Assembly: GCA_022376925.1 (NCBI GenBank)
Contig: JAIOJX010000031.1
Span: 136,790,854 to 136,854,853 of the forward strand
Length of the DNA: 64,000 nt
Direction: 5' to 3'
Origin: Tragulus kanchil
Taxonomy: Eukaryota > Chordata > Mammalia > Artiodactyla > Tragulidae
In this document: positions 10,843 through 22,263 of the stretch, piece by piece
Layout of the letters: every line of letters starts with the position of its first letter
Position numbering within the stretch: position 1 is the first letter of the stretch
Position numbers and translations under genes: made by a program
Notes under the pieces: model-generated
What the model was told of the DNA's origin: nothing
What the model saw: the letters and a program-made list of their open reading frames with translations, nothing else
Database searches by the model: none

Positions 10843-13064
10843 AGAATCTTCCCTTTTGAAGGGCTGTCGTTACTGTATGTTAGTTGCTGCTGTTACTATA
10901 TAAGTTAGCTAGTGTCAAAGTTGATAATCTAGCAACAGTCAAAAGCAGCTCTATAAAAACTAACTCTGTATTTGCACTGGTATTCAGGAGTTGTTATTTT
11001 TTTCCTCAGCGAATATGACACCATTATGTTTTGGCTTTTCCCATTTATGAAGTTCTTAGTTGGCTATTAGACAGACAGTGGAGTTCTTAACTGTTTGTTT
11101 GTTTAGAAGAAAGCACCTAATAAATTCACTTAGTCTTTCTGGCATATTTCATTCTGTTTTTAAAGTTTTAAAATAGATCTGCACTTATATACTTAAGGGT
11201 TATGGCAAAACTACCACTGAAGTATGAGAGAATTTTTCAAAAACTAGTCCTTAGTACATCTTAGAATCAGTATATTTACGATAGTCACAAATATTTTGTT
11301 TCACTTTTTTTTCCCTCAATTTTCTTGACATATTGAGTCTGTCTGGGCTATAAAAAGTGTTATTGCGTTGATAATCCCATCAAAGAGAGTAACTGAAGTT
11401 TTCTTACAGGAAACTGAGCTCCACCCTCAACGTATGTTTTTCCAACATATCTCTTTTCGACTAATACACATATAGGGTTTATTTTCCTCTCCAGTTTTAA
11501 TTTCCTCTGAACTGCATGTCATAACAGTAAGCTTTGAAAACCTACCTTCTCTGTCTTTACTGAGGAAAAGAATTCAAGCTTTAACTATCATTGAATGCGG
11601 TTACTTAAATCCACTTTCATGTACAAAGTACCTGAATGCATTGTATAAATATTGGATGTTTGTATCTGGTTACATTGTAGCAGTAAAAGATATCATTTGA
11701 AGTCATCCATCCAAACTAGTTGAGCTTTCAGATTCTTCTGATAACTATTAAGTATAGACTGTGAAATTTCTTAAGTGAATCATTACTTTCCTTTGTCATT
11801 GAAAGCAAGCCCCCTGATTCTATTTGTTACTTTTTTGAGGAGTATATAAACTGAGTTTTGTTTGAAACATGTGCTAACCTGACCGTGCTATAGACATCAC
11901 TGCAAAGTTCTGAGCATTGTTGCATAGTAGCATAATCACTTAACTGCTCAATAGAATCTTCCCTTTGAAGGGCTGTCGTTACTGTATGTTAGTTGCTGCT
12001 GTTACTATATAAGTTAGCTAGTGTCAAAGTTGATAATCTAGCAACAGTCAAAAGCAGCTCTATAAAAACTAACTCTGTATTTGCACTGGTATTCAGGAGT
12101 TGTTATTTTTTTCCTCAGCGAATATGACACCATTATGTTTTGGCTTTTCCCATTTATGAAGTTCTTAGTTGGCTATTAGACAGACAGTGGAGTTCTTAAC
12201 TGTTTGTTTGTTTAGAAGAAAGCACCTAATAAATTCACTTAGTCTTTCTGGCATATTTCATTCTGTTTTTAAAGTTTTAAAATAGATCTGCACTTATATA
12301 CTTAAGGGTTATGGCAAAACTACCACTGAAGTATGAGAGAATTTTTCAAAAACTAGTCCTTAGTACATCTTAGAATCAGTATATTTACGATAGTCACAAA
12401 TATTTTGTTTCACTTTTCTTTCCCTCAATTTTCTTGACATATTGAGTCTGTCTGGGCTATAAAAAGTGTTATTGCGTTGATAATCCCATCAAAGAGAGTA
12501 ACTGAAGTTTTCTTACAGGAAACTGAGCTCCACCCTCAACGTATGTTTTTCCAACATATCTCTTTTCGACTAATACACATATAGGGTTTATTTTCCTCTC
12601 CAGTTTTAATTTCCTCTGAACTGCATGTCATAACAGTAAGCTTTGAAAACCTACCTTCTCTGTCTTTACTGAGGAAAAGAATTCAAGCTTTAACTATCAT
12701 TGAATGCGGTTACTTAAATCCACTTTCATGTACAAAGTACCTGAATGCATTGTATAAATATTGGATGTTTGTATCTGGTTACATTGTAGCAGTAAAAGAT
12801 ATCATTTGAAGTCATCCATCCAAACTAGTTGAGCTTTCAGATTCTTCTGATAACTATTAAGTATAGACTGTGAAATTTCTTAAGTGAATCATTACTTTCC
12901 TTTGTCATTGAAAGCAAGCCCCCTGATTCTATTTGTTACTTTTTTGAGGAGTATATAAACTGAGTTTTGTTTGAAACATGTGCTAACCTGACCGTGCTAT
13001 AGACATCACTGCAAAGTTCTGAGCATTGTTGCATAGTAGCATAATCACTTAACTGCTCAATAGA
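10843..13064. repeat. Tandem duplication 4 (copies 10843-11955 and 11953-13064)
   Basis: Offset 1110 bp. Copies begin AGAATCTTCCCTTTTGAAGG and end CTGCTCAATAG. Differences are run-length changes: CCCTTTTGAA vs CCCTTTGAA near the start of copy 2, and TTTTTTTTCCC vs TTTTCTTTCCC at about 11306/12416. The junction shows short microhomology. The content is AT-rich intron. Confidence 0.95.
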
Positions 13065-13335
13065 GGATGCTACTCTTAGGTCATGTTTAAAAAGTGGCTA
13101 TTACATATTTCCTGCCTCATCCATGTAAGCAAATGGAATTTATCAAAGCAAAGAAAATCAAATTTTCAAGTCATAAAAGAGAAAATAAATTTATAATGAA
13201 CCTCAATTATTGCCTTTGTTGCACACTGCATCATGTTAATAACTGCTCACACTGCTTTCAATTAATCTAACGCTGATTGCTTCTAACCTTCACTAAACAG
13301 TTTTGAAAATTGCTATAGTTTAGCCTGCGACGCTT

Positions 13336-13407
13336 ATGATTAGAGTCAACAATTTGAAATGGCCAGCTCACCTGATGCAACCGTCTCTTCTCAACCAGCT
13401 TTCTTAA
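13336..13407 (+). other. Possible upstream ORF overlapping the alternative PHKB start
   Basis: An ATG at 13336, in poor context (C at -3), opens a 23-codon frame ending TAA at 13405-13407. It is out of frame with the alternative start at 13359 and overlaps it. It matters only if transcription of the alternative exon begins upstream of 13336, which the sequence does not show. Confidence 0.3.
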
Positions 13408-13413
13408 GGTCTG
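13359..13413 (+). CDS. PHKB: PHKB alternative first exon
   Basis: ATG at 13359 (G at -3, G at +4) codes MASSPDATVSSQPAFLRS plus one base of a glycine codon, followed by a strong GTAAGTG donor at 13414. This closely resembles the alternative N-terminus known for human PHKB, which from memory starts MACSPD and ends AFLRSG before SVYEPLKS. The phase (1) equals that of exon 1, so it splices to exon 2 at 44344 without a frame change and replaces the ERRARTKRS-containing start. No CpG island surrounds it, suggesting a separate, possibly tissue-restricted promoter in AT-rich DNA (inference). The region is single copy, just right of duplication 4. Confidence 0.85.
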
Positions 13414-14946
13414 GTAAGTGTGTAGACCCCAAAAGGGTCACTTAGTAATTTTAAGTATCTTTGTTTCGGAAGATTGCTCTCACCATATATCATTCTGGTA
13501 TTTATTTCCTATTTGGTGGGCCCACACCTGAGCACCGTTTCTGTGATTGTTGGGCTTACGTGTGCACTGTGTGTTCAATGTGTCTGTAGTGTAAGAGGCA
13601 TGAGAAGTGCAGAGTGGAGCCCCTGCCTTCACACTTCCCCTTTGACCAGGGGCAATTCCTCAATATTTGAGAGCCTTAATTTTCACCTGGGTAGATAAAA
13701 TGCTTCTTCAATAATTTCTGTCTGCTTGCATGAAAAATTTTATAAATTAGAAATTTTTGGTCAGTGTTTTCTTTTCATCAACTCACTATGGAGTAAGTAT
13801 TTTTATGTGCATTTTCCTACAAAAGGGAAGCCCACAGACTTGAAGCAGTTGCCCCAGGTCCTGAGACTGTTATGTTTCAAGGCCTTGTGGTTTGCCTTCT
13901 GTCCCATGGCTTCCTTGTGTAAGGGCTTCGGTGCACTAAATTGTTAGAGACACTTTTCAAGTTGGTTAAAGCTGTGGAATTACTCCTTAGATGAATGTCC
14001 TGGGTTGTGAGAATAATTTGGAAGAGGTCTATTCATCCAGGAAAGATTATGTATGCATCCCCATTAGGAGTGCAGGCCTGTGAGTGTATTCTAAATAGAA
14101 GGGCTTTGTTAAGTGGCTAAAAGCTGAAATGAAGACTGAGCCACCTTGTACCATTTAAAGCCTGTTCTGTGCATGAACACTGGGTAAAACCTGTTGACTA
14201 GAGACAACTTTGTCTTTAGTGTGCCTTAAGCAGAATATTCAAGTCTCAGGACTCATTAACAGATAAATGTGAAAAATTCTTTCATTTTGGCTTCATTATA
14301 ACCATTCAGAAGTGGTCCCCCCCTCTTATTTTGATTTGTATTTCAGATCCTGTTTTGGGAAGATGAAGGGGCAAAATCTTGAGTAACAGATAGAAAATAA
14401 CTTAGGGAAGAATCACAAATAGAAAATAAAGCTTATACTTTAAGGAACAAAAATGACCCATGTCTTTAGTTGTCATCTGCTAAGTGACAAAATAGTGTAT
14501 TATATGTAACATTACCAGTTGATTTCAGATTTAATCCCTGAACTAAGAGAGCAGGGAGACATATATCTTTGAGCTGTGCTTTCTTTTAAGCACCAGGCTC
14601 TTTTCTTTTTTGGTCTTGGCTTTACTAAGAGTTCGGTGGATTTTCAGCACTGACAAAGTTATTCAGCAGTTATGGGGAAATAGAATGCTAAAGATACGCT
14701 TTTGTGTGTAGTCTTGAAAATTTCAAAACCTGAGAACTGTGTTTTTAACGTTACACAGAGTTTAAAGCCATATACAAGAAATTTTCCCAGTACCATATTA
14801 TTGAATTGAAGTAGAATGTACCAAGAAACAAAATTAAAAAATACCAAACTAAATCACTGTAAGATGGATTACTTAAAAATTACTTTCAGTATTGATACTT
14901 GGGGATTGTCTAACCAAAACTTAGTAATGATCATAAAGAAACACTT
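13414..14946 (+). other. PHKB intron, no recognised feature
   Basis: Single-copy intron without a clear transposon. A stretch near 13835-13870 (TTGAAGCAGTTGCCCCAGGTC) faintly recalls MIR but is too short to call. No exon-like frame with splice sites was recognised. Confidence 0.4.
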
Positions 14947-14959
14947 AAAACTTTATCTG

Positions 14960-15294
14960 GGGCTTCCCCTGGTGGTCCAGTGGATAGGGACACCGCCTTG
15001 CAGTGCAGGGGGCGCCGGTTCGATCCCTGGCCTGGGAGGATCCCACGTGCCGCGGAAAGGCTGGACTGATGTGTCCAGTCGCTGAGCTGGAGCTCTGGAG
15101 CTCATGCGCCTAGAGCCGGTGCTCTGCAACAACAGACGCCACCGCGATGGGAGGCCTACACGGGCCAAGGAACAGAGACGGATGAAAAATAGAGAAATGG
15201 AAGACCAATGGAGGTGGCCCGCCCGCTCCCCTCCCTCCCCAACCCGACCCCTGCCCAAAATAAAACAAACAAACAAAAAAAACAAAAAAACCCA
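14960..15294 (+). mobile_element. CHR-like tRNA-Glu SINE, full length with target-site duplication
   Basis: The head GGCTTCCCCTGGTGGTCCAG follows tRNA-Glu. It has an A-box-like TGGTCCAGTGG and a B box GGTTCGATCCC (15017-15027). The body has GCCGGTGCTCTGCAACAACA, and the tail is A-rich with CAAA repeats. AAAACTTTATCTG flanks it exactly on both sides (14947-14959 and 15295-15307). Intact pol III boxes and a perfect target-site duplication indicate a fairly recent insertion. It forms an inverted pair with the next SINE. Confidence 0.9.
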
Positions 15295-17228
15295 AAAACT
15301 TTATCTGTTAAAAAGAGTGGTTTGCAGTTATAGTTTATTTGCTAATTTGTTTTTTTATTTTATTATTTTTTAAAGATTCCTTTATTTATTTATTTTTTGG
15401 GGGGGGTGGGGAGGGAGGGGAGCAGGCAGGCTACTTCTATTGGTCTTTCATTTGTCTATTTTCATCCATCTTTGTTCTTTGGCCCGTGTGGGCCTCCCAT
15501 CGCAGTGGCCTCTGTTGTTGCAGAGCACCGGCTCTGGGCGCATGCGCTCCAGAGCTCCGGCTCGGTAATTGGACACATAGGTCCAGCCGCTCCGTGGCAC
15601 GTGGGATCTTCCCAGGCCAGGGATCGAACCGGCGTCCCTTGCACTGCAAGGCGGTGTCCTTACCCACTGGACCACCAGGGAAGCCCTATTTGCTAGTTTA
15701 GAAGTACTACATTTATGTTGGAAATGATTTATTTTCTGCTATTGTAATTCCTTGGACATTATTATTGTAGAGAGGGTTTAATGGTGTGATTTCATTTAAC
15801 GATCATTTTAAAGTATGTCTTGGGTTTATAGATGAACTTTTCCTTGGTAACTGGCTAAGAACTATTCAGTGTTACTGAAAGTGAGAACTAGTATCTTGAT
15901 TTTGGAAAATTAATTTCTAATAAACCTAGATTGTTTTATGTGTTTTAACCCTGTTTATTCCTCCTGGATTTGTTTTTTCTGTTTCTATTTATTTCTGCTC
16001 TTTATTGAATTACTGTGTCCTTCATTTCTGTGTGTGCATGCTTGAGTTGTGCTGTGCCTGCTAATGTGTCAGTATGTGCTGTGATTGAATATGCTTTGTT
16101 TTAACTGCTTCAATCTGAAAAGGCATGTTGATGTCTAGGTTTTTCTTTGGCAGCCCTTGTGTGCCAGTCGCTGAGCTGGAGCTCTGGAGCTCATGCGCCT
16201 AGAGCGGTGCTCTGCAACAACAGCGCCATCGCGATGGGAGGCCTACACGGGCCAAGGAACAGAGACGGATGAAAAATAGAAATGGAAGACCAATGGAGTG
16301 GCCGCCGCTCCCTCCCTCCCAACCCGACCCCTGCCCAAAATAAAACAAACAAACAAAAAAAACAAAAAAACCCAAAAACTTTATCTGTTAAAAAGAGTGG
16401 TTTGCAGTTATAGTTTATTTGCTAATTTGTTTTTTTATTTTATTATTTTTTAAAGATTCCTTTATTTATTTATTTTTTGGGGGGGGTGGGGAGGGAGGGG
16501 AGCAGGCAGGCTACTTCTATTGGTCTTTCATTTGTCTATTTTCATCCATCTTTGTTCTTTGGCCTGTGTAGGCCTCCCATCGCAGTGGCCTCTGTTGTTG
16601 CAGAGCACTGGCTCTGGGCGCATGCGCTCCAGAGTTTCGGCTCGGTAATTGGACACATAGGTCCAGCCGCTCCGTGGCACGTGGGATCTTCCCAGGCCAG
16701 GGATCGAACCGGCGTCCCTTGCACTGCAAGGCGGTGTCCTTACCCACTGGACCACCAGGGAAGCCCTATTTGCTAGTTTAGAAGTACTACATTTATGTTG
16801 GAAATGATTTATTTTCTGCTATTGTAATTCCTTGGACATTATTATTGTAGAGAGGGTTTAATGGTGTGATTTCATTTAACGATCATTTTAAAGTATGTCT
16901 TGGGTTTATAGATGAACTTTTCCTTGGTAACTGGCTAAGAACTATTCAGTGTTACTGAAAGTGAGAACTAGTATCTTGATTTTGGAAAATTAATTTCTAA
17001 TAAACCTAGATTGTTTTATGTGTTTTAACCCTGTTTATTCCTCCTGGATTTGTTTTTTCTGTTTCTATTTATTTCTGCTCTTTATTGAATTACTGTGTCC
17101 TTCATTTCTGTGTGTGCATGCTTGAGTTGTGCTGTGCCTGCTAATGTGTCAGTATGTGCTGTGATTGAATATGCTTTGTTTTAACTGCTTCAATCTGAAA
17201 AGGCATGTTGATGTCTAGGTTTTTCTTT
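15075..17228. repeat. Tandem duplication 5 (copies 15075-16148 and 16164-17228)
   Basis: Offset 1089 bp. The repeat begins in the middle of the SINE at 14960 and ends at AGGTTTTTCTTT. The start of copy 2 (16164-16320) has lost many single bases compared with copy 1 (for example GAGCCGGTG vs GAGCGGTG, and GGTGGCCCGCCCGCTCCCC vs GTGGCCGCCGCTCCC), a pattern typical of noisy single-read sequence. Within the second SINE some differences are C/T or G/A changes. Fifteen filler bases (16149-16163) lie between copies. Confidence 0.95.
15350..15686 (-). mobile_element. CHR-like SINE, full length (duplicated at about 16439-16766)
   Basis: Minus-strand copy with a T-rich end (reverse of the A-tail) at 15350-15400 and the tRNA-like head ending at GGGAAGCCC (15686). 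Flanks TATTTGCTAATTT (15336-) and TATTTGCTAGTTT (15687-15699) are a target-site duplication with one mismatch. It retains the palindrome GCGCATGCGC at 15538-15547. The second copy exists because of tandem duplication 5. Confidence 0.9.
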
Positions 17229-17647
17229 AAAGAACTTTTGGATAAAACAAACAGGACAATAAATTTAGAAGCAAATTCCACAACTGAAATGAATTAACTG
17301 ATTGAAGATGATAGTGTCCAGTAACTTACATTGCTTCCATTTCTCACTTGACTGCTAAAGTTCTATGTTAGCTTAGCAGAGTTGGTCAGCTAGAGTCATC
17401 ACGTTGACATGACAGTTCACTTATTTGCAGTAATTGTTATGGCATTTTGTGGTGAGGTAAGAAGTGTCTTGGCATTTTTACTTTTATTCTTAGATAATAA
17501 AAATAATTTTAAAAATTATTCCTTACAATGAAGGAATCTCTATCCATTCTGTATGTTTATTAGCATCTAAGTCAGATTATCAGCATGTGGCTTAAATTTT
17601 TTCCATTACTTATTTCTTTTTAGGTTCTTTGATTAATTTGATTTTTT

Positions 17648-17970
17648 TTTTTAAAGATTTATTGTATTTATTTATTTTGGGGGGGTGGAGTGGGGAGGGA
17701 GGGGAGCAGGCGGGCTGCTTCTATTGGTCTTTCATTTGTCTATTTTCATCCATCTTCGTTCTTTGGCCTGGGTGGGCCTCCCATAGCTGTGGCCTCTGCT
17801 TTTGCAGAGCGCTGGCTCTGGGCACATGCACTCCAAAGCTCCGGCTTGGTAATTGGACACATTGGTCCAGCCGCTCTGTGGCACGTGGGATCTTCCCAGG
17901 CCAGGGATCGAACCGGCGCCCCTTGCACTGCAAGGCGGTGTCCTTACCCACTGGACCACCAGGGAAGCCC
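17648..17970 (-). mobile_element. CHR-like SINE
   Basis: Same family and orientation as 15350-15686, with T-rich end, CTCCCAT body and tRNA-like head ending AGGGAAGCCC. Flanking TAATTTGATTTTT at 17634 and 17971 is the target-site duplication. Several CpG positions have become CA/TG (for example GGGCACATGCACTCC), so it is somewhat older. Confidence 0.88.
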
Positions 17971-18254
17971 TAATTTGATTTTTGATTTATTTGATATGAG
18001 GGCAATATAAATACCTGGTCAAATTTTATTGTATATTCTGGGCAGAACTCAGCTTTTTATTTTATTTTGTGACCCTTTTCTTTTTAGACACTTAAATAGC
18101 AGCTTTGTTTTTAGCCTAATTTAACAGTCACCTACTTAATCAGGTTTTTTTTTTTTGGCTTAAAGATAGGACTGAAGGTCCTGGACTCTTCTGTGTTGTG
18201 TCACCTTCTGAGAGCCTAAGAAAAGCATACACACTTCATGTTCAGCTCTACCTA

Positions 18255-18435
18255 AATCTGATCCTGACTCTCTTTACTATTTGTTTGATCTTGAGCAAGT
18301 TGCTTTACATCTTTGAGACTTGGTTTCCTCCTCTGTAAAACTAAGGGTAATAAAACTTACATGAAAGGATTATTTTGAGGATTAAATGGTATATAGAAAA
18401 CGCTTGATATTTAGTAGCTGCCCAATAAATTTCAT
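18255..18435 (+). mobile_element. MIR SINE
   Basis: The core block TTGATCTTGAGCAAGTTGCT, followed by TTTGAGACTTGGTTTCCTC and CTGTAAAACTAAGGG, is the conserved MIR centre. It is an old mammal-wide SINE, diverged and without target-site duplication visible. Confidence 0.75.
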
Positions 18436-18965
18436 TTTTTATCTTTCCTAAAAATGTAGGCTTTTTACAGTATTGGTGGTTTGCATTTGACTAGGATTTT
18501 ATAAAAGCAGTCATGGTTGCTTATCACCTTCCCTCATTTTGACATAGCATCTTGGAAGCCATTTGGTTAAGAACACTGGTCATGCTAAAATACAATTGGA
18601 TGGAATCAAATTAAAGCAATGTACTTCTTGTTTTAATCTGGGTTCATTCATTTTTGTCAGTAATTATTGCAAGTCTAAAGAAATCATTTCTGACAGTTTC
18701 CATGGAAACTCTTGTCAGGCAGCAAGGAACTCAATCATTATTTTATATATAGTTAGAAGAGATATTTAGCTTATATTGGATATGCTGTGGGTTCCCTTCA
18801 TGTAGGATGGAATTTTCAGGAGCATTGTAAATTGTATCCTGCTGGTAACTCTGATCTCGTGTCCTTATTGGATTTAGGAAATAGCAGCCACGTGATATGG
18901 TTTAAATCTCTTGGCATGAATATTATTGACCTTAACATGTATTCTCTTTCTGTGTCATTTGCGCT

Positions 18966-19712
18966 TGTTGTTCAGTAACTCAGTTGTGTCAGACTCTTTT
19001 ACTTCCCTGTGGACTGTAGCACAGCAGGCTTCCCTGTCCTTCACTATCTCCCACAGTTTGCAAAGACTCATATTCATTGAGTTGATGATGCCATCCAACC
19101 ATCTCATCCTCTGTTGCCGCATTCTCTTCTTGCTGTCAGTCTTTCCGAGCATTAGGATCTTTCCCAATGAATCAGCTCTTTGCCTTAGGTGACCAAAGTA
19201 TTGGAGCTTCAGCTTCAGTGTCAGTCCTTTCAATGAATGCTTGAAATTGAATTCCTTTAGGATTGACTGATTTGACTCCAGGGGACTGTCAGGAGTCTTC
19301 TCCAATACCACATCAATTTTCAATGGCATCAGTTCTTCAGCACTCAGCCTTCTTATGGTCAAGCTCTCACATCCTTACGTGAGTACTGGAAAAACCACAG
19401 CTTTGACTATCAGCAAAGTGGTATCTCTCGTTTTGAATATGCAGTCTAGGTTTATCATAGCATTTCTTCCAAGGAGTAAGCGTCTTTTAATTTCACGGCT
19501 GTAGTCACCATCTGCAGTGATTTTGGAACCTAAGAAAATGAAGTCTGTCATTATTTCCATTGCTTGCCCATCTATTTGCCATGAAGAGATGGGACCAGAT
19601 GCTATGATCTTCATTTTCTGAATGTTGAGTTTTAGGCTAACTTTTTCACTCTCCACTTTCACCTTCATCAAGAGGCCCTTTAGTTCTTTGCTTTCTGACA
19701 TTAGGGTAGTCA
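18966..19712 (-). mobile_element. BovB (RTE) LINE 3' portion
   Basis: The reverse strand encodes fragments of the end of the BovB reverse transcriptase, including LNIQKMKIIASGP, FIFLGSKITADGDYS and LLLGRNAMINLD. These are followed by the 3' end, seen on the plus strand as CAGTTGTGTCAGACTC. Frames are broken by stops and frameshifts, so it is dead. BovB spread horizontally into ruminant ancestors (established knowledge) and supplied the machinery for Bov-tA. Confidence 0.9.
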
Positions 19713-19796
19713 AATGATTATTGTTTGCATCTTGGCAGGATTCACTGCTTTTCTCTCAGTCATGTCAAGTTAACTAATGTTTAGCGGACCTCTCTG

Positions 19797-19976
19797 ATGT
19801 TGTGGAAATTTTGTAGTGTAGTTGGCCCTCTGGTAATTCTACAGTCTGAGGATGCAGAGGACCGACACAACCATGCCATTTTATATAAGGGACTTGAGCA
19901 TCCACAGTGTTTGGTGTCCTTGGCAGGTGTGGTGTGGTCCTGGATCCAATCCCCAGTGGGTACCAAAAGATAGTCT
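19797..19976 (+). mobile_element. MER2-like (Tigger-type) DNA transposon relic
   Basis: Motifs GTTGGCCCTCTGG, TTTTATATAAGGGACTTGAG, CATCCACAGTGTTTGG and TCCTGGATCCAATCCCC follow the order of the MER2 terminal region. It is diverged and non-coding. Its right end is adjacent to duplication 6. Confidence 0.65.
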
Positions 19977-19994
19977 TGAGTCCAGTCTTAGAGA

Positions 19995-22263
19995 TACTGG
20001 TAGATGATGAAGGTCTTAAGAGAAGAACTCATAACCCAATGGAACTTTTTGCAAAACTAAAGATGACTTCAGTGCTTCTGCATACTTACAGTCTCTAACA
20101 AGAAGTTGTTTCCTACTTAACTTTGTGACACATAGCCATCACCTCCCATGGTACCCCTAGCTAGTGTGTTCTGAAGCTTTTATCTGGGCTCAGTTCAGTT
20201 CAGTTCAGTTGCTTATTCTGAAATAAAGACCTGATCCTTTTATTCCTCTGCTTAGCACTACCTGTGAGCTCCATATATCTGGCAGTATTTGCATGGGCCT
20301 TCTAAGAAGGCATCTCTGGAAGTGACATTTGAGCTGAAGGAGGAAAATATTGAGAAGTGGGGGCTAAAGAGTGTCCTAGGATAGGATCTTTGGGATGGAC
20401 AGAGCTGGATATTTGAGAACAGTATCCTTAAAAGACAGAGCATTGTGAATGACAGTAATGGGAAAGAGAGCATGGCTATGAGGGGCAAGGGGCTGGGAGG
20501 CTTGAAAATACTTGGGTTTTATTGTAATTGGAAGGGATAGCTATAGAAAATTTGAAATATTAGAGTGATAAGGCTTGAGTAATATTTTATGATGATCCCC
20601 TGATTATTATGCAAATCAATTAGAAAGTGGTATGAAGGCAGGGAGCAGCCTAATGGTGGAAGCCATGTGCTCTATGTCCCTCTGTCTACATTTAGCAACT
20701 ATTAATAGCATAGTGCACAGTGCTGGCATTTCGGGCACTCAGTCCTTCTTCGATAATGAATGGCTGTGAAACTCTATCCTCAGAACAGATTCAGTCTAGA
20801 TTAAGAAACTGTGGCCACCTTGATTATCTACCATTTGTATGTATCTTTGACTCAACAGAGTAACTTTCAGAATGTAACCAAATTTAATACAAGAAAATTT
20901 TCTGTGTATGTGTACCGAACTCTTATAGATCTATGTCTAATTTTTACAATTTGTCTATATTTTAAAGTGGAGATTAACCATTTTCTTTCTGAGAACTAAA
21001 CAAGGAAATATCATATCTTCTCTTGGTTCTAGCTGAAAGAGATAGAAACAGTTGATTCCCCTGTTAAAAGGTACTGACTTTGTAGGAGATATAAAGATTA
21101 CTATTGATAACACACAAATAGAATTTGTACTGGTAGATGATGAAGGTCTTAAGAGAAGAACTCATAACCCAATGGAACTTTTTGCAAAACTAAAGATGAC
21201 TTCAGTGCTTCTGCATACTTACAGTCTCTAACAAGAAGTTGTTTCCTACTTAACTTTGTGACACATAGCCATCACCTCCCATGGTACCCCTAGCTAGTGT
21301 GTTCTGAAGCTTTTATCTGGGCTCAGTTCAGTTCAGTTCAGTTGCTTATTCTGAAATAAAGACCTGATCCTTTTATTCCTCTGCTTAGCACTACCTGTGA
21401 GCTCCATATATCTGGCAGTATTTGCATGGGCCTTCTAAGAAGGCATCTCTGGAAGTGACATTTGAGCTGAAGGAGGAAAATATTGAGAAGTGGGGGCTAA
21501 AGAGTGTCCTAGGATAGGATCTTTGGGATGGACAGAGCTGGATATTTGAGAACAGTATCCTTAAAAGACAGAGCATTGTGAATGACAGTAATGGGAAAGA
21601 GAGCATGGCTATGAGGGGCAAGGGGCTGGGAGGCTTGAAAATACTTGGGTTTTATTGTAATTGGAAGGGATAGCTATAGAAAATTTGAAATATTAGAGTG
21701 ATAAGGCTTGAGTAATATTTTATGATGATCCCCTGATTATTATGCAAATCAATTAGAAAGTGGTATGAAGGCAGGGAGCAGCCTAATGGTGGAAGCCATG
21801 TGCTCTATGTCCCTCTGTCTACATTTAGCAACTATTAATAGCATAGTGCACAGTGCTGGCATTTCGGGCACTCAGTCCTTCTTCGATAATGAATGGCTGT
21901 GAAACTCTATCCTCAGAACAGATTCAGTCTAGATTAAGAAACTGTGGCCACCTTGATTATCTACCATTTGTATGTATCTTTGACTCAACAGAGTAACTTT
22001 CAGAATGTAACCAAATTTAATACAAGAAAATTTTCTGTGTATGTGTACCGAACTCTTATAGATCTATGTCTAATTTTTACAATTTGTCTATATTTTAAAG
22101 TGGAGATTAACCATTTTCTTTCTGAGAACTAAACAAGGAAATATCATATCTTCTCTTGGTTCTAGCTGAAAGAGATAGAAACAGTTGATTCCCCTGTTAA
22201 AAGGTACTGACTTTGTAGGAGATATAAAGATTACTTTGTTTTTTATTGATAACACACAAATAG
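19995..22263. repeat. Tandem duplication 6 (copies 19995-21122 and 21128-22263)
   Basis: Offset 1133 bp, beginning TACTGGTAGATGATGAAGG. Near the end of copy 1, nine bases are missing relative to copy 2 (ATTACTATTGATAAC vs ATTACTTTGTTTTTTATTGATAAC, about 21099/22233). The rest looks identical. Each copy holds an L2-like block near 20300-20420 / 21430-21555. Confidence 0.95.
20280..20430 (+). mobile_element. L2-like LINE relic (duplicated at about 21413-21563)
   Basis: AGAAGGCATCTCTGGAAGTG ACATTTGAGCTGAAGGAGG is close to the conserved L2 3' block. It is ancient, with approximate boundaries. Confidence 0.5.

Noticed and set aside
14960..15035. tRNA-Glu gene
   Set aside because: The tRNA-like head is part of a SINE with a body, A-rich tail and target-site duplication; the anticodon arm is not that of a functional tRNA.
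15104..17973. Many 60-120 residue frames on both strands containing VQWVRTPPCSAR-like text
   Set aside because: They all lie inside CHR-like SINEs, which stay open by chance in several frames and are not protein-coding.
18955..19713. Reverse-transcriptase-like peptides as a functional gene
   Set aside because: They are pieces of a dead BovB 3' end broken by stops and frameshifts.
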